Below, in pieces: positions 9,080 through 16,647 of a stretch of 64,000 nucleotides of DNA. Positions within the stretch are counted from its first letter, which is position 1. Every line of letters begins with the position of its first letter. Origin of the DNA: Salinigranum halophilum. GTDB taxonomy: Archaea > Halobacteriota > Halobacteria > Halobacteriales > Haloferacaceae. The stretch covers positions 107,055-171,054 of the forward strand of contig NZ_SSNL01000008.1 of assembly GCF_007004735.1 (NCBI RefSeq), read 5' to 3'. The position numbers and the translations under genes are program-made. A model generated the notes under the pieces. The model had not been told where the DNA came from. It made no database searches and worked only from the letters and a program-made list of their open reading frames with translations.

Positions 9080-9832
9080 TCACTCGTCGTCGCGGAGGGT
9101 GAACAGTTCGTCGTAGTAGGTGGTGACGAGGCCGACGACGCCGTCGACGGCTTCGACCTCGTCGTCGGCCCACTGGTCGTGGCCGGCGACACCGGCGACG
9201 AAGTAGTCGGCGAGGCGAGCGACGTCGCCGGGGTCGGCCGCGGCCCCGTCGAGCATCGACTCGACCTTGATCCGGTGGGCGGTCGCCGCAGCGTCCATCC
9301 AGTTCATCTGCTGCCCGTGGAGCTTCCAGAAGCGAGTCTGTGCCTCGGCGTAGTCGCCGTCGATACCTGCGTACTCACAGACCTCGTCGAGGTACGACTC
9401 GACCAGGTCCCAGCGGGCGTCGTCGAGGAGCGGCCCGTCGCGAGGGGTCGCGTCCGTCAGGAGGAGCGTCGCGTCGAGTCCGCCCTCGACGGCCGCCGCG
9501 AAGTCGTCGCGGTTCTCGATTTCGTCCTGGACGAAGAGCGCCTCGACGAAGCGGACGCCGGCGAGGTGCGCCTCCGATTCGGGGACGTGGGGGAACTCCG
9601 CGGCGAACGCCTCGCCCATCAGGTCGCGGGCGGTGTTCGCCGCGTGGGTGGCGCCGGCCGCATCGCCGGCCCGGATGCAGGCCTCGCGCTCGTCCTGTGC
9701 GTAGAAGGCCCGGAGGAGCGTCTCGGCCACCGTGGATGCGTCGTAGCCGGTGCGTGGGGTCGTCGTGTCGGTACTGCGGACCGTCGTCGTCCGCGTGGGT
9801 TCGCGTGCCAGAGAGTTCGAAGATTCGGACAT
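9080..9832 (-). CDS. Uncharacterised helical haloarchaeal protein
   Basis: A 250-residue acidic, soluble, mostly helical protein that I do not recognise. The first 30 residues are Ser/Thr-rich and probably disordered. The rest consists of amphipathic helices with frequent aromatic residues (FWKLHGQQMNWMDAAATAH, YFVAGVAGHDQWADDEVE). No catalytic motif stands out, though His and Asp residues cluster in the helices, which might indicate metal or ligand binding. It sits alone between an AT-rich spacer and a histidine kinase on the same strand, with 251 bases downstream before the kinase gene. Codon use and acidity match a real haloarchaeal gene. Confidence 0.75.
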   Translation of the reverse strand: MSESSNSLAREPTRTTTVRSTDTTTPRTGYDASTVAETLLRAFYAQDEREACIRAGDAAGATHAANTARDLMGEAFAAEFPHVPESEAHLAGVRFVEALFVQDEIENRDDFAAAVEGGLDATLLLTDATPRDGPLLDDARWDLVESYLDEVCEYAGIDGDYAEAQTRFWKLHGQQMNWMDAAATAHRIKVESMLDGAAADPGDVARLADYFVAGVAGHDQWADDEVEAVDGVVGLVTTYYDELFTLRDDE

Positions 9833-10104
9833 GGTTGATGGTTCGCGTGCCAGGCGACCCCTGCCGCGGGGTCGTCAGTTTCACCGTTCGAGAGGAGGTA
9901 TATAACATCAACTCACCAACTATCACGGGTGAAAATGTGGAAAATTCAATATTAATCTGAAAGTCAGTATTTAATGAATATATGGTAACAGCGACGTCCT
10001 CGATTATGAGTGCGTGAAACGAACCCGTCCTCGATTAATGGCGCGTGAAACGGGGGACGGAAGCCCAACGAAGTGGGTTCCGACCGGCCCGGTGACCGGG
10101 GTGT
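9833..10104. other. AT-rich intergenic region with TATA-like boxes and a direct repeat
   Basis: A 272-base spacer with no gene. It carries a pronounced AT-rich patch (about 9898-9986) in an otherwise GC-rich genome, with GTATATAAC (9899-9907) and AATATATGG (9977-9985) TATA-like boxes. The minus-strand promoter of the 9080-9832 gene is likely here. It also contains the direct repeat listed separately. The sequence TTCGCGTGCCAG occurs both inside that gene's 5' end (about 9802) and upstream of it (about 9842). Confidence 0.5.
9996..10052. repeat. Imperfect 26-base direct repeat, 31-base period
   Basis: Copies at 9996-10021 and 10027-10052 match at 22 of 26 positions: both begin GTCCTCGATTA and end GCGTGAAACG. 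They lie downstream of the mscS stop and upstream of the 9080-9832 gene. They could be a regulatory direct repeat or a slippage product. Confidence 0.6.
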
Positions 10105-10878
10105 TCAGCGGATTCGAGCGATACCACGTTCGAACACCTGGTCGTTCGGGAGGATGAGTTCCTCCCCGTCGGACTCGATGTGGGTGACGAACAGGTCCAT
10201 CTCGGAGACGATACCGCGGGTGTCGCCGACGCGTATCTCGTCGCCGATTCCGTACGGTTGATTCAGCAGGAGGTAGATGCCCGCCGCGCCCGAGGCGAGC
10301 ATCTGTTTGAACGCGACGACCGTGAGCACGATGAGCGCGAAGAAGTACGCCGCGAAGAGCACCATCAGCGCTCCGGTCGCGACACCGACCTGCGAGAGAG
10401 CGATGAGCGTGGCGAGAAAGAGGACGCTGTACTTCGCTCCCAGCGGGATGACGTCGACGCGCTCCAGTTTGACCCCTCGCAGGAGTTCGGCGACGAACAG
10501 TTCGACTTTGTCCGCGACCACTAGTCCGACGATGAGAATGAGCGTCGCCGCGAACAGTTGCGGGAAGAACGCCGCGATGGCGCTGCCGAGTTGGTCGACG
10601 TAGTTGAGGCCGACGAGCGAGAGCGCGACGAGGACCGCAAAGCCGATGACGAAGTACCGCGCGAGCCGAGAGATGATGACGACCGTTGACGTGCCGAAGT
10701 CGCGGGCGGTACGCTCGAACGACGTTCCCTCGATGGTGTCCGGGACGCCGAGGCGCTGGAGGACACGCACGAGGACGGCGCTCGTCAGATACCCCAAGAG
10801 GACGCCGAGGACGACCACGGCCAGCGCAATCCACACACGTGTCGGGACCGCATCGAGCGCCTCCACAGCCGTCTGCAT
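10105..10878 (-). CDS. Small-conductance mechanosensitive channel, MscS family
   Basis: A 257-residue membrane protein that should open under membrane tension to release solutes after hypo-osmotic shock. Three N-terminal membrane segments (about 12-34, 70-92, 105-127) are followed by a fourth, longer hydrophobic stretch (GALMVLFAAYFFALIVLTVV) and the beta domain with QPYGIGDEIRVGDTRGIV and ELILPNDQVFERG. The C-terminal alpha/beta cage of full-length MscS is missing, so it is a short form. I used the ATG at 10878, because the frame further upstream is antisense or overlapping dacZ. It starts 2 bases after the dacZ stop and so is cotranscribed. Confidence 0.88.
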   Translation of the reverse strand: MQTAVEALDAVPTRVWIALAVVVLGVLLGYLTSAVLVRVLQRLGVPDTIEGTSFERTARDFGTSTVVIISRLARYFVIGFAVLVALSLVGLNYVDQLGSAIAAFFPQLFAATLILIVGLVVADKVELFVAELLRGVKLERVDVIPLGAKYSVLFLATLIALSQVGVATGALMVLFAAYFFALIVLTVVAFKQMLASGAAGIYLLLNQPYGIGDEIRVGDTRGIVSEMDLFVTHIESDGEELILPNDQVFERGIARIR

Positions 10879-10880
10879 CG

Positions 10881-11696
10881 TCAGTAGTCCTCCGGGTCGA
10901 TCTCCAAGATGAGTTGGCCACCTTTGAACGCCCGCACCAGGCCGTCCGATTCCGACAGCACGATGGCCGTCGCGTTCGTGTCGCGCGTGATCGCACCACC
11001 GGCCATGTGCCGTGCGCCGAGCCCTTTGGGGATGTCGACCCCCTCGGCCGACGGTTCCAGGTAGCGATACGCGGAGACGATCTTGCCCGAGTCGGAGATG
11101 ATGAACGCGCCGTCGAGCCGCGAGAACTCTTTCAGCATCACGTTCACGATGGGGTCGCCCACGTGGACGTGGGACTTCTCGAACGGGTTGTACGACAGCG
11201 GTCGGGACTTGTTCATCACCTTGCCGGCGTCGCCGACGACGAACAGTGCGCCCACGGGCTTGCCCTTCTGTCCCTTCTTGCCCAGTTCGATGGCCACCTC
11301 GAAGACGTCGCGGATGACGCCCGGTTCCGCCCGGGAGTGCGTGAAGAGGTCGTACAGCCCAGAGCGCATCGACTCGTCGACGCGCACGCGGACGACGGAG
11401 TCGGGGTCGCCGTCGAAGACCGCAACCGAGCACGCGAGGTCGTCACCCTCCGCGACGAGGCCGCGGTCCATGGCGCCCTCGATGCCGAACCGGATGCGGT
11501 CGCGGACGTTCTCGAACTCCAGCGGGAGTTCGACGAACGACTCGGCATCGACTGCGTTCTGTGGGGCGACGACCACGACCTCGGTCTCGGCGTCGTTGTT
11601 CACGACCTGTTCGTAGAACGAACTGTTCGGTGAGAAGAGGAACACACCGTCGACGTCCGTGATGAGGTAGTCAAGGAGCTCCGAGAGGGTCGCCAT
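10881..11696 (-). CDS. dacZ: Diadenylate cyclase (c-di-AMP synthase)
   Basis: Joins two ATP molecules into cyclic di-AMP. The 271-residue protein has an N-terminal alpha/beta domain (1-130) typical of the archaeal DacZ form and a C-terminal DisA_N (DAC) domain with the catalytic DGAFIISDSG and the nucleotide-binding GARHMAGGAITRDTNA loop. There is no transmembrane segment, so it is cytoplasmic. In Haloferax volcanii DacZ is reported to be essential and its product is linked to osmotic balance. The next gene, 2 bases downstream, encodes an MscS channel, which fits a role in osmoregulation. It ends EIDPEDY. Confidence 0.95.
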   Translation of the reverse strand: MATLSELLDYLITDVDGVFLFSPNSSFYEQVVNNDAETEVVVVAPQNAVDAESFVELPLEFENVRDRIRFGIEGAMDRGLVAEGDDLACSVAVFDGDPDSVVRVRVDESMRSGLYDLFTHSRAEPGVIRDVFEVAIELGKKGQKGKPVGALFVVGDAGKVMNKSRPLSYNPFEKSHVHVGDPIVNVMLKEFSRLDGAFIISDSGKIVSAYRYLEPSAEGVDIPKGLGARHMAGGAITRDTNATAIVLSESDGLVRAFKGGQLILEIDPEDY

Positions 11697-11805
11697 TGGT
11701 CAGTACCTCGAACGCCGGTGGGATAAGGGTTTACGTCGTCGGGGTCGGGCTGTCCGGTGATTCGGCTGCCGGCCGTCGACGACGCGAACGTTCGAGCCGG
11801 GATAT

Positions 11806-11826
11806 GTGAGACCGGATTCGAACCGA
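11806..11826 (-). repeat. tRNA T-arm remnant (3' tRNA-Leu fragment)
   Basis: This 21-base stretch matches 18 of 21 bases of the T-arm and start of the acceptor stem of the adjacent tRNA-Leu (11856-11876), in the same orientation and 50 bases away. The core ACCGGATT.GAACCG is intact. No D-arm or anticodon arm accompanies it. Such 3' tRNA fragments can be left by integrase recombination at a tRNA gene. Confidence 0.5.
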
Positions 11827-11852
11827 GCCGAGACGTCACTCCGTTCGCTCAG

Positions 11853-11936
11853 TGCGTGGGACCGGATTTGAACCGGCGGACTCCTACGAGACAGCGTCCT
11901 AAGCGCTGCGCCGTTTCCTGGCTTGGCTACCCACGC
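11853..11936 (-). tRNA. tRNA-Leu (anticodon UAG)
   Basis: Read on the minus strand, it begins GCGTGGG and ends CCCACGC plus discriminator A, giving a perfect 7-bp acceptor stem. The D-arm contains GCCAAGCCAGG. The anticodon stem CAGCG/CGCTG encloses the loop CTTAGGA with anticodon TAG. A long class II variable arm (TCTCGTAGGAG) precedes the T-arm CCGGTTCAAATCCGG. Length 84 nt without CCA. Anticodon, long arm and discriminator A all fit leucine. No intron. Confidence 0.93.
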
Positions 11937-12000
11937 GCGTCCTCCGCTTTTCCCTCCGCCGGATTCAACCCATCGCTTCGAACCCGGCGACCCGACGGAC

Positions 12001-12010
12001 GGTTTTTACC
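12001..12010 (+). promoter_or_regulatory. TATA box (GGTTTTTACC) of the TFB-like gene
   Basis: It ends 22 bases upstream of the ATG at 12032; the T-rich core is centred about 26 bases from the start, as for a leaderless transcript. Confidence 0.55.
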
Positions 12011-12031
12011 GTTCGCGGTCGAACACGACGT

Positions 12032-12340
12032 ATGTACCGGGCGCGCGACCGGGTGGAGAACGAGGAGTGGTTGGCCCGCATCGACCGCGCCGCCGACAGC
12101 CTCGACGTCGGCTCGGAGACCCGCTCCGTCGCGGTCGACCTCTTCCTCTCACACGTCCCCGATGCCGAGCGGTCCAAAGCGGCCGTCGCAGCGGCGAGCC
12201 TCTACGCCGGGAGCCTCATCGTCGGCGAAGAGCGCTCGCAGTCGCGCGTCGCCGAGACGATGGAGGTCTCGCGACTGTCGATTCAGACCCGCTGGAAGGA
12301 CCTCCTCCGCGACGCGGGGTTTCAGCCGCCGGAGTGGTGA
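12032..12340 (+). CDS. Single-cyclin-domain TFB-like protein
   Basis: A 102-residue protein resembling only the second cyclin repeat of archaeal TFB. Residues 48-92 (SKAAVAAASLYAGSLIVGEE, then RSQSRVAETMEVSRLSIQTRWKDLL) align with SPVGLAAAAVYAAALL and QSEVSEVANISEVTIRNRYKEL of the full TFB at 22052-23029. The DNA-reading helix-turn-helix is therefore kept. The zinc ribbon that recruits RNA polymerase and the first cyclin repeat are absent. It could bind TATA/TBP complexes without recruiting polymerase, or serve as an unrelated DNA-binding module. Its last 19 bases overlap the convergent membrane protein gene. Confidence 0.8.
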   Translation: MYRARDRVENEEWLARIDRAADSLDVGSETRSVAVDLFLSHVPDAERSKAAVAAASLYAGSLIVGEERSQSRVAETMEVSRLSIQTRWKDLLRDAGFQPPEW

Positions 12341-12570
12341 TCGCGGGCCGTTCGGACGCCGAAGTGCCGCCACAGCACGTAATAGGTGACGAGTCCGCTG
12401 ACGATGGCGGCCGTGACGCCCGCGGGCGCGCCGATGAGCGGCGACGCTTCCGACGTGGCTCCGATGGCGGCCCGTCGCGCGATGAGGTGGGTGACGCCGA
12501 AGCCGACGAAGGCGAACGTGGCGAGGCCGACGACGACGCTCCCGGCGACGGCGAGAGTCTTCGGGCGCAT
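12322..12570 (-). CDS. Small two-helix membrane protein
   Basis: An 82-residue protein with two hydrophobic spans (VAGSVVVGLATFAFVGFGVT at about 8-27 and GVTAAIVSGLVTYYVLW at about 51-67) separated by a short loop (ARRAAIGATSEASPLIGAPA). The tail is polar. It resembles small haloarchaeal membrane proteins of unknown role. The 3' end overlaps the convergent TFB-like gene by 19 bases. The function is unknown. Confidence 0.6.
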   Translation of the reverse strand: MRPKTLAVAGSVVVGLATFAFVGFGVTHLIARRAAIGATSEASPLIGAPAGVTAAIVSGLVTYYVLWRHFGVRTARDHHSGG

Positions 12571-12653
12571 GGTCGTGATACATCCACGGGGTGTGAGAAG
12601 GTTTCGCTCGGTCAGGGGGCAGCGGTCGGCAATCGACGGCCAGCAGTCAGCGG

Positions 12654-13157
12654 TCAGCGGTTCGGCGAGTCACGTGCGGGTGGTCGTCCCTCACGACCGG
12701 GTGTGAGGCACCCGTGTTCGTCGATTTCGCCGCGGACGATACGCGTCGAGGAGATGCGGTCACCGTCGGCGGCGGGAACGTGGTCGACGACGCTGATTTC
12801 GAGCGGGTCGAGCCCGCGTTCGCGCCTGATTCGGTTGACCGCCTCGGCCCCCGACTTCGTCTCGGGGGAGACCACGAGCGCGTCGAAGCCGGGTTCGGTC
12901 GCGATGCCGGTCGGTTCGTCGAGGCGACGGATGGTGAACTCGCGGTCGTGCTGTGTCGAGTACCGGGCGAGTTCGGTTTCGAGGTCGCGCTTGCGTTCTT
13001 CGAACGGGCGGACGTACCGGTCGACGTTCCGCGTCTTCGGTGCCAGGTCGTCGCTCGTGAGGCCGACGGTGACGTCCCCGATCTCGAACGCCCGCTCGAA
13101 CAGGGCACGGTGCCCGTCGTGGACCGGGTCGAACGTCCCGCCCAGCGCGACGTGCAT
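12654..13157 (-). CDS. coaD: Phosphopantetheine adenylyltransferase (archaeal type)
   Basis: Transfers AMP from ATP to 4'-phosphopantetheine to form dephospho-CoA. The 167-residue nucleotidyltransferase has GGTFDPVHDGHRALF, whose D-x-x-H-x-G-H motif binds ATP, near the start, and the late motif ISSTRIVRGEID that corresponds to ISSTxI. The middle contains DALVVSPET and a GAEAVNRIRRERGLDPLEI stretch typical of archaeal PPAT. The C-terminal 20 residues are polar and variable. The start ATG at 13157 puts GGTFDP at residues 6-11, as expected. Confidence 0.93.
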   Translation of the reverse strand: MHVALGGTFDPVHDGHRALFERAFEIGDVTVGLTSDDLAPKTRNVDRYVRPFEERKRDLETELARYSTQHDREFTIRRLDEPTGIATEPGFDALVVSPETKSGAEAVNRIRRERGLDPLEISVVDHVPAADGDRISSTRIVRGEIDEHGCLTPGREGRPPARDSPNR

Positions 13158-13214
13158 ACACCGGGCGTGGGGACGCCACGTCTTAAAATCGACTGCTTTC
13201 GGGCCCGCGTTCGG

Positions 13215-13820
13215 TCACTCCGTTCGGTCCTCCTCTTCGACCGTGATGGTCACGGGCGACTCGTCGTCTGCCGCGTCAGCCCCGCCGAGGCGACGGTCGA
13301 GGTTGAACACCGTGTTGAGCTGTCGTTGGACCTGGTCGACGACGCCGTTGACGAGGTCCGACGGCGCGATGGCCTCGTACTCGTACGGGTTGTTGCCCGC
13401 GCCGGCGCTCTCGCGCTTGCCACGCGTCACCGTCTCCTCCTCGTGGAGTTCAGCGAGCGCCTCGCGGACCGTACTCGGGTACAGACCGGTGCCGTCGGCG
13501 ACCTCCTCGCTCGTCGACCTCGGGTGCTGCCGGAGGTAGACGTAGATGCGAGCGCGCGTCTCGGTGTCGAGCAGCCACGCCAGCAGGTCGACGACGTTCT
13601 CGTCGAACCCCTCGACCGCGCGGTCGGCCTCGGCTTCGAGCCGTTCCCGCGCGGCCTTCGCTTTCGCCGCAGTCGAACTGTCGCTCGACGCCGCCTCCGT
13701 GAGGTCGTCGAACTCGTCGGACGCGTCTTCCACGGGGCCCGCGGGCCCATCGTCGGTCACGGACCCGTCGTCGGGCGTGTCGTGCGTCTCGTCGGTCGGG
13801 TCGGTGTCCTCTGGAGCCAT
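13215..13820 (-). CDS. Winged-helix transcriptional regulator
   Basis: A 201-residue protein. Residues 1-50 are very acidic and low-complexity. Then comes a helical segment rich in Ala/Glu/Arg (about 50-72) and a winged-helix domain (about 75-140) with DTETRARIYVYLRQHPRSTS, GLYPSTVREALAELHEE as the recognition helix and TVTRGKRE as the wing. The C-terminal part (about 150-185) has a helix NGVVDQVQRQLNTVFNLDR that may dimerise. The strands are like MarR/TrmB-type regulators of haloarchaea. Target genes are unknown; it lies between coaD and gshA on the same strand. Confidence 0.8.
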   Translation of the reverse strand: MAPEDTDPTDETHDTPDDGSVTDDGPAGPVEDASDEFDDLTEAASSDSSTAAKAKAARERLEAEADRAVEGFDENVVDLLAWLLDTETRARIYVYLRQHPRSTSEEVADGTGLYPSTVREALAELHEEETVTRGKRESAGAGNNPYEYEAIAPSDLVNGVVDQVQRQLNTVFNLDRRLGGADAADDESPVTITVEEEDRTE

Positions 13821-13924
13821 CGTGTTCTCGGGAGAAGGTCAAAACGCTGGATGGAAATAGTTTGTGCCGGCGTGTGTCGAGCGGGAGGGAACGGCGCGGC
13901 CGACCGGCCCGACACCACAGCCGT

Positions 13925-14998
13925 TCAGAGGAGGAGTGACTGACAGAGCGCGTCCATCCCTTCCTCGTCGTGCAGGCGGCGCTGGCGGGTCGAACAGCAC
14001 TCGCCGTCGAGGATATCGCGCAGTCCGGAGACGCCGAGCCGGTCACACTCGGCGTCGACGTGGGTCACGAGGTCGACGACCGACTCGCCGTCGGGCGCGA
14101 CGAACGACGCCTCCCGACCGTGGCGCATCGCACGCCACTTGTTCTCGTCGAGCAGTTCCCGCCGGATTTCGGTCCCCGACTCCCCGTCCTCGTACCGTTC
14201 GGCGAGGTCGATGACGAGCGCGTGGACGTACTCGGTGAACGCGGTTACGCGGGCGGGGTCGGTCTGCCCGTCCGGTGTCCGCACCTCGACGGTCCCGTGA
14301 CCGGTGTGGGGTCGGACGTCGTACCACAGCTCTCCACGGTCGTTGATCGAGTCGGTCTCGACCATCTGGCGCTCGAACGCGAGATACGAGTCGAAGGAGT
14401 CGAACGCGGTCGGCATCCCCGTGTTGGGGAGCCCCTCGAAGACCTTCGCACGGGCGGAGGCGAGTCCCGTATCGAAGCCGTTCCAGTACGGCGAGTTCGC
14501 CGAGAGCGCGAGCAGTGGCGGGAGGTACCAGCGGAGTTCGTTCGCGACCCAGGTCGCCTTGTCGGCGTCGTCGACACCGACGTGGACGTGCAGGCCCGCC
14601 GTCGTGTTACGGTGCTGAGGGTACTGAATCCGGTCGAGTTGTGCGCGATAGCGCGGCTTCTCGGCGTGGTCGAGTTCGCGCCACTTCGCGGCCGGATGGA
14701 GCCCGGCGGCGGCGATGCGGTAGCCGTGGCGTTCGGCGTGGTCGACCAGCGCCGCTCTGACCGACCGCACCGTCTCGTCCACCCGGTCGACGGACTCGAT
14801 AAGCGGTGTCTGCGTCTCGATGGTGAACTTGAACAGTTCGTGGTCGAGTCGGTCCTCGAGCAGGTCCGGCGGGGCGGCACCGTACACCAGGTCGCCGATT
14901 CCCGACGTCGGTCGACCGCGCTCGTCGACGATGTAGAACTCCTCCTCGACGCCGAGCGTCCCGAGCTGTGAGAACGCCTCCGACGAACCGATATCCAT
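13925..14998 (-). CDS. gshA: Glutamate-cysteine ligase (gamma-glutamylcysteine synthesis)
   Basis: Makes gamma-glutamylcysteine, the main low-molecular-weight thiol of haloarchaea, from glutamate, cysteine and ATP. The 357-residue protein has the GCS2/carboxylate-amine ligase fold: [17 protein letters not shown] near the N-terminus, [23 protein letters not shown] and [20 protein letters not shown] with active-site residues of the family. The start ATG at 14998 has an ideal TATA box (TTTATTTAA, 15023-15031). The paired cysteines in [10 protein letters not shown] near the C-terminus are notable. It is transcribed on its own by spacing. Confidence 0.93.
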   Translation of the reverse strand: MDIGSSEAFSQLGTLGVEEEFYIVDERGRPTSGIGDLVYGAAPPDLLEDRLDHELFKFTIETQTPLIESVDRVDETVRSVRAALVDHAERHGYRIAAAGLHPAAKWRELDHAEKPRYRAQLDRIQYPQHRNTTAGLHVHVGVDDADKATWVANELRWYLPPLLALSANSPYWNGFDTGLASARAKVFEGLPNTGMPTAFDSFDSYLAFERQMVETDSINDRGELWYDVRPHTGHGTVEVRTPDGQTDPARVTAFTEYVHALVIDLAERYEDGESGTEIRRELLDENKWRAMRHGREASFVAPDGESVVDLVTHVDAECDRLGVSGLRDILDGECCSTRQRRLHDEEGMDALCQSLLL

Positions 14999-15022
14999 CG
15001 ACGCGGGCTTCGCTCCCGGCTG

Positions 15023-15031
15023 TTAAATAAA
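15023..15031 (-). promoter_or_regulatory. TATA box (TTTATTTAA) of gshA
   Basis: Read on the minus strand, it ends 24 bases before the gshA ATG. It fits a leaderless transcript. Confidence 0.7.
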
Positions 15032-15051
15032 CCGTGGACCCCGGCCGGCTC

Positions 15052-15681
15052 TCACCGCGGGCGGGCCACGACGGCGAGGTGGTCGGCGTGGTACCTGTCG
15101 AGTCGGCGCGTCTCCAGCAGTTCGTACCCGTCCGACAGCCGCTCACGGACGCGCTCGAAGACGTCCTCGGGTGCGGCCGTGACGTCCTCGCTTCGAGCTT
15201 TCACCGCGAGGAGCAGCCGACCGTCGTCGGCGAGGAACTGTCGGTTCCGCAGGGCGACGTCGGCCTGCCCGCGCGTCGCGACGTCCTGGACGAGCAGGTC
15301 CAGGTCCGCTTCGACGACGTGGGCGTAGGTCTCCGGCCGCCGGGCGTCTTTCAGGAGGGGAAAGAGGCGCTCCCGACTGGCGGCCACCGAGAGGAGGTCA
15401 CGTGTCGGGCGCGGAGCGAACTCGACCGCGTAGGTGGGGCCACAGACGTCGGCGACGTGGCTGACTGTCGTTCCCGACGCAGCCCCGAGATACAGGACCG
15501 ACTGTGCGGGTCCGAGACCGGTCTCCATGTCGAGTGCGAGCATCGCACCGAGTTTCGACCGGCCGGCGTCCCAGACACGCCACTCACCCACAGTGGGCTC
15601 GCCGTACACCGGCTCACCCCGCGTGACGAGCCGCGACCGTCCGTCGACGGTTCGACGCTCGACGCCGTCGGGGAGGCTCAC
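15052..15681 (-). CDS. flpA: Fibrillarin-like rRNA/tRNA 2'-O-methyltransferase
   Basis: The SAM-dependent catalytic subunit of the archaeal C/D-box ribonucleoprotein, which methylates ribose 2'-OH in rRNA and tRNA at guide-selected sites. The 209-residue protein has an N-terminal strand domain (VYGEPTVGEWRVWDAGRSKL), the SAM motif VLYLGAASGTTVSHVADV at residues about 63-80 and VYAVEF-like TYAVEFAPRP, then LLAVKARSEDVT. All are fibrillarin hallmarks. Its ATG overlaps the nop5 stop by 4 bases, so the two partners are translationally coupled. Confidence 0.95.
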   Translation of the reverse strand: MSLPDGVERRTVDGRSRLVTRGEPVYGEPTVGEWRVWDAGRSKLGAMLALDMETGLGPAQSVLYLGAASGTTVSHVADVCGPTYAVEFAPRPTRDLLSVAASRERLFPLLKDARRPETYAHVVEADLDLLVQDVATRGQADVALRNRQFLADDGRLLLAVKARSEDVTAAPEDVFERVRERLSDGYELLETRRLDRYHADHLAVVARPR

Positions 15682-16541
15682 GCGCCGTCACCTCTCTCGT
15701 CTGTCTCCTCCGCCCGAGCACGGATACGCGCCATCCGCTCGGCCAGGTCGGCGTGGAGTCGGTCGCGGCGTTCGCCGGCGTAGTGGTCCGCGCGGGCGGC
15801 CAGTGCGAGCTTCGCGGCGAAGGCACGCGCGGCCGACCCCCGGTCGTCCCGACGCGTCCCGCGGACGAACTCGTGGGTGAAGATGACGCCGTGTTTGGGG
15901 GACGGGGCACGCCCGCGCAGGTGCGCGAAGAGCGCGTCCTCGGCGCCGAGGACCTGGACGGTCCCGGCGGGCATCTTCGCCAGTGGTTCGAGGCCGCCGG
16001 CGAGCGCGACGAGACGCGACGCGAGCACCGGTCCGGCCATCTCGGCGAGGTTCGGGACGACGGTGGGCGCGTGGGTTTCGAGGTACTGTCGCAGGCTGTC
16101 GCGCTCGTCCGCCAGCGCCGCCACCTGCGAGGCGAGCGCGACGACCCGTTCCTCGGTGGGGTCCTGTGGGTCGCGAGCGGCGACGTCGACTCCTGTCCCG
16201 ACGTCGTCGAAGAGCGCTCCGGCCCACTCCTCGACGCGTTCGGCGAGTTCGTTCGCCGTCCGAGCGGCGTCGTCCATGGCCCGGACGGCGTGTTTCAGCT
16301 GCTGGTCGTCGGCGCGTTCGCGTTCGCGGACGACGCGGGCTGTGGCGTGCACCGTCACCTGGTGGAGCCACTCGTAGTACGCGTCCGTCGACTCTGTTCG
16401 TCCGGAGGCGACGGCGAGCGCCGGCCAGTCGTCCGGCTCGTCGGCCTCACCGTCGGTGATTGCGGCGGCGGCCCCGTCGAGGTCCGCTCGGTCGACACCC
16501 TCGAACCAGCCCCCGTTCGGTGGAGCGGTTCCGTCGTTCAT
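15678..16541 (-). CDS. nop5: Nop5 (NOP56/58-like) C/D-box RNP scaffold
   Basis: The protein that bridges fibrillarin to L7Ae and the guide RNA in archaeal C/D-box RNPs. The 287-residue sequence has an N-terminal fibrillarin-binding part, a coiled-coil middle (about 80-160, with long runs of Glu/Arg/Ala) and the Nop domain with NLAEMAGPVLASRLVALAGG, LAKMPAGTVQVLGAEDALF and SPKHGVIFTH, its RNA-binding signature. The N-terminal domain is short compared with crenarchaeal Nop5. It is first in the nop5-flpA pair; a TATA box GCTATACC lies at 16563-16570. Confidence 0.93.
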   Translation of the reverse strand: MNDGTAPPNGGWFEGVDRADLDGAAAAITDGEADEPDDWPALAVASGRTESTDAYYEWLHQVTVHATARVVRERERADDQQLKHAVRAMDDAARTANELAERVEEWAGALFDDVGTGVDVAARDPQDPTEERVVALASQVAALADERDSLRQYLETHAPTVVPNLAEMAGPVLASRLVALAGGLEPLAKMPAGTVQVLGAEDALFAHLRGRAPSPKHGVIFTHEFVRGTRRDDRGSAARAFAAKLALAARADHYAGERRDRLHADLAERMARIRARAEETDERGDGA

Positions 16542-16562
16542 ACGTTCACGCGGACGCCCGCC

Positions 16563-16570
16563 GGTATAGC
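16563..16570 (-). promoter_or_regulatory. TATA box (GCTATACC) of nop5-flpA
   Basis: On the minus strand it is 22-29 bases upstream of the nop5 ATG at 16541. Confidence 0.5.
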
Positions 16571-16647
16571 CGTCCCGGTCAGCGTCGACACGTCGGTGGC
16601 CACAGCGCGACCGCTCAGGAGGAGTGAAAACGGCGTCTGCCGGGAAA

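Noticed and set aside
9056..9838. 260-codon plus-strand frame over the helical unknown gene
   Set aside because: The minus-strand frame is acidic and helical and has its own AT-rich promoter region; the plus frame looks like antisense.
12714..13943. 409-codon plus-strand frame over coaD and the winged-helix gene
   Set aside because: It is the mirror of two well-supported minus-strand genes and shows no motifs.
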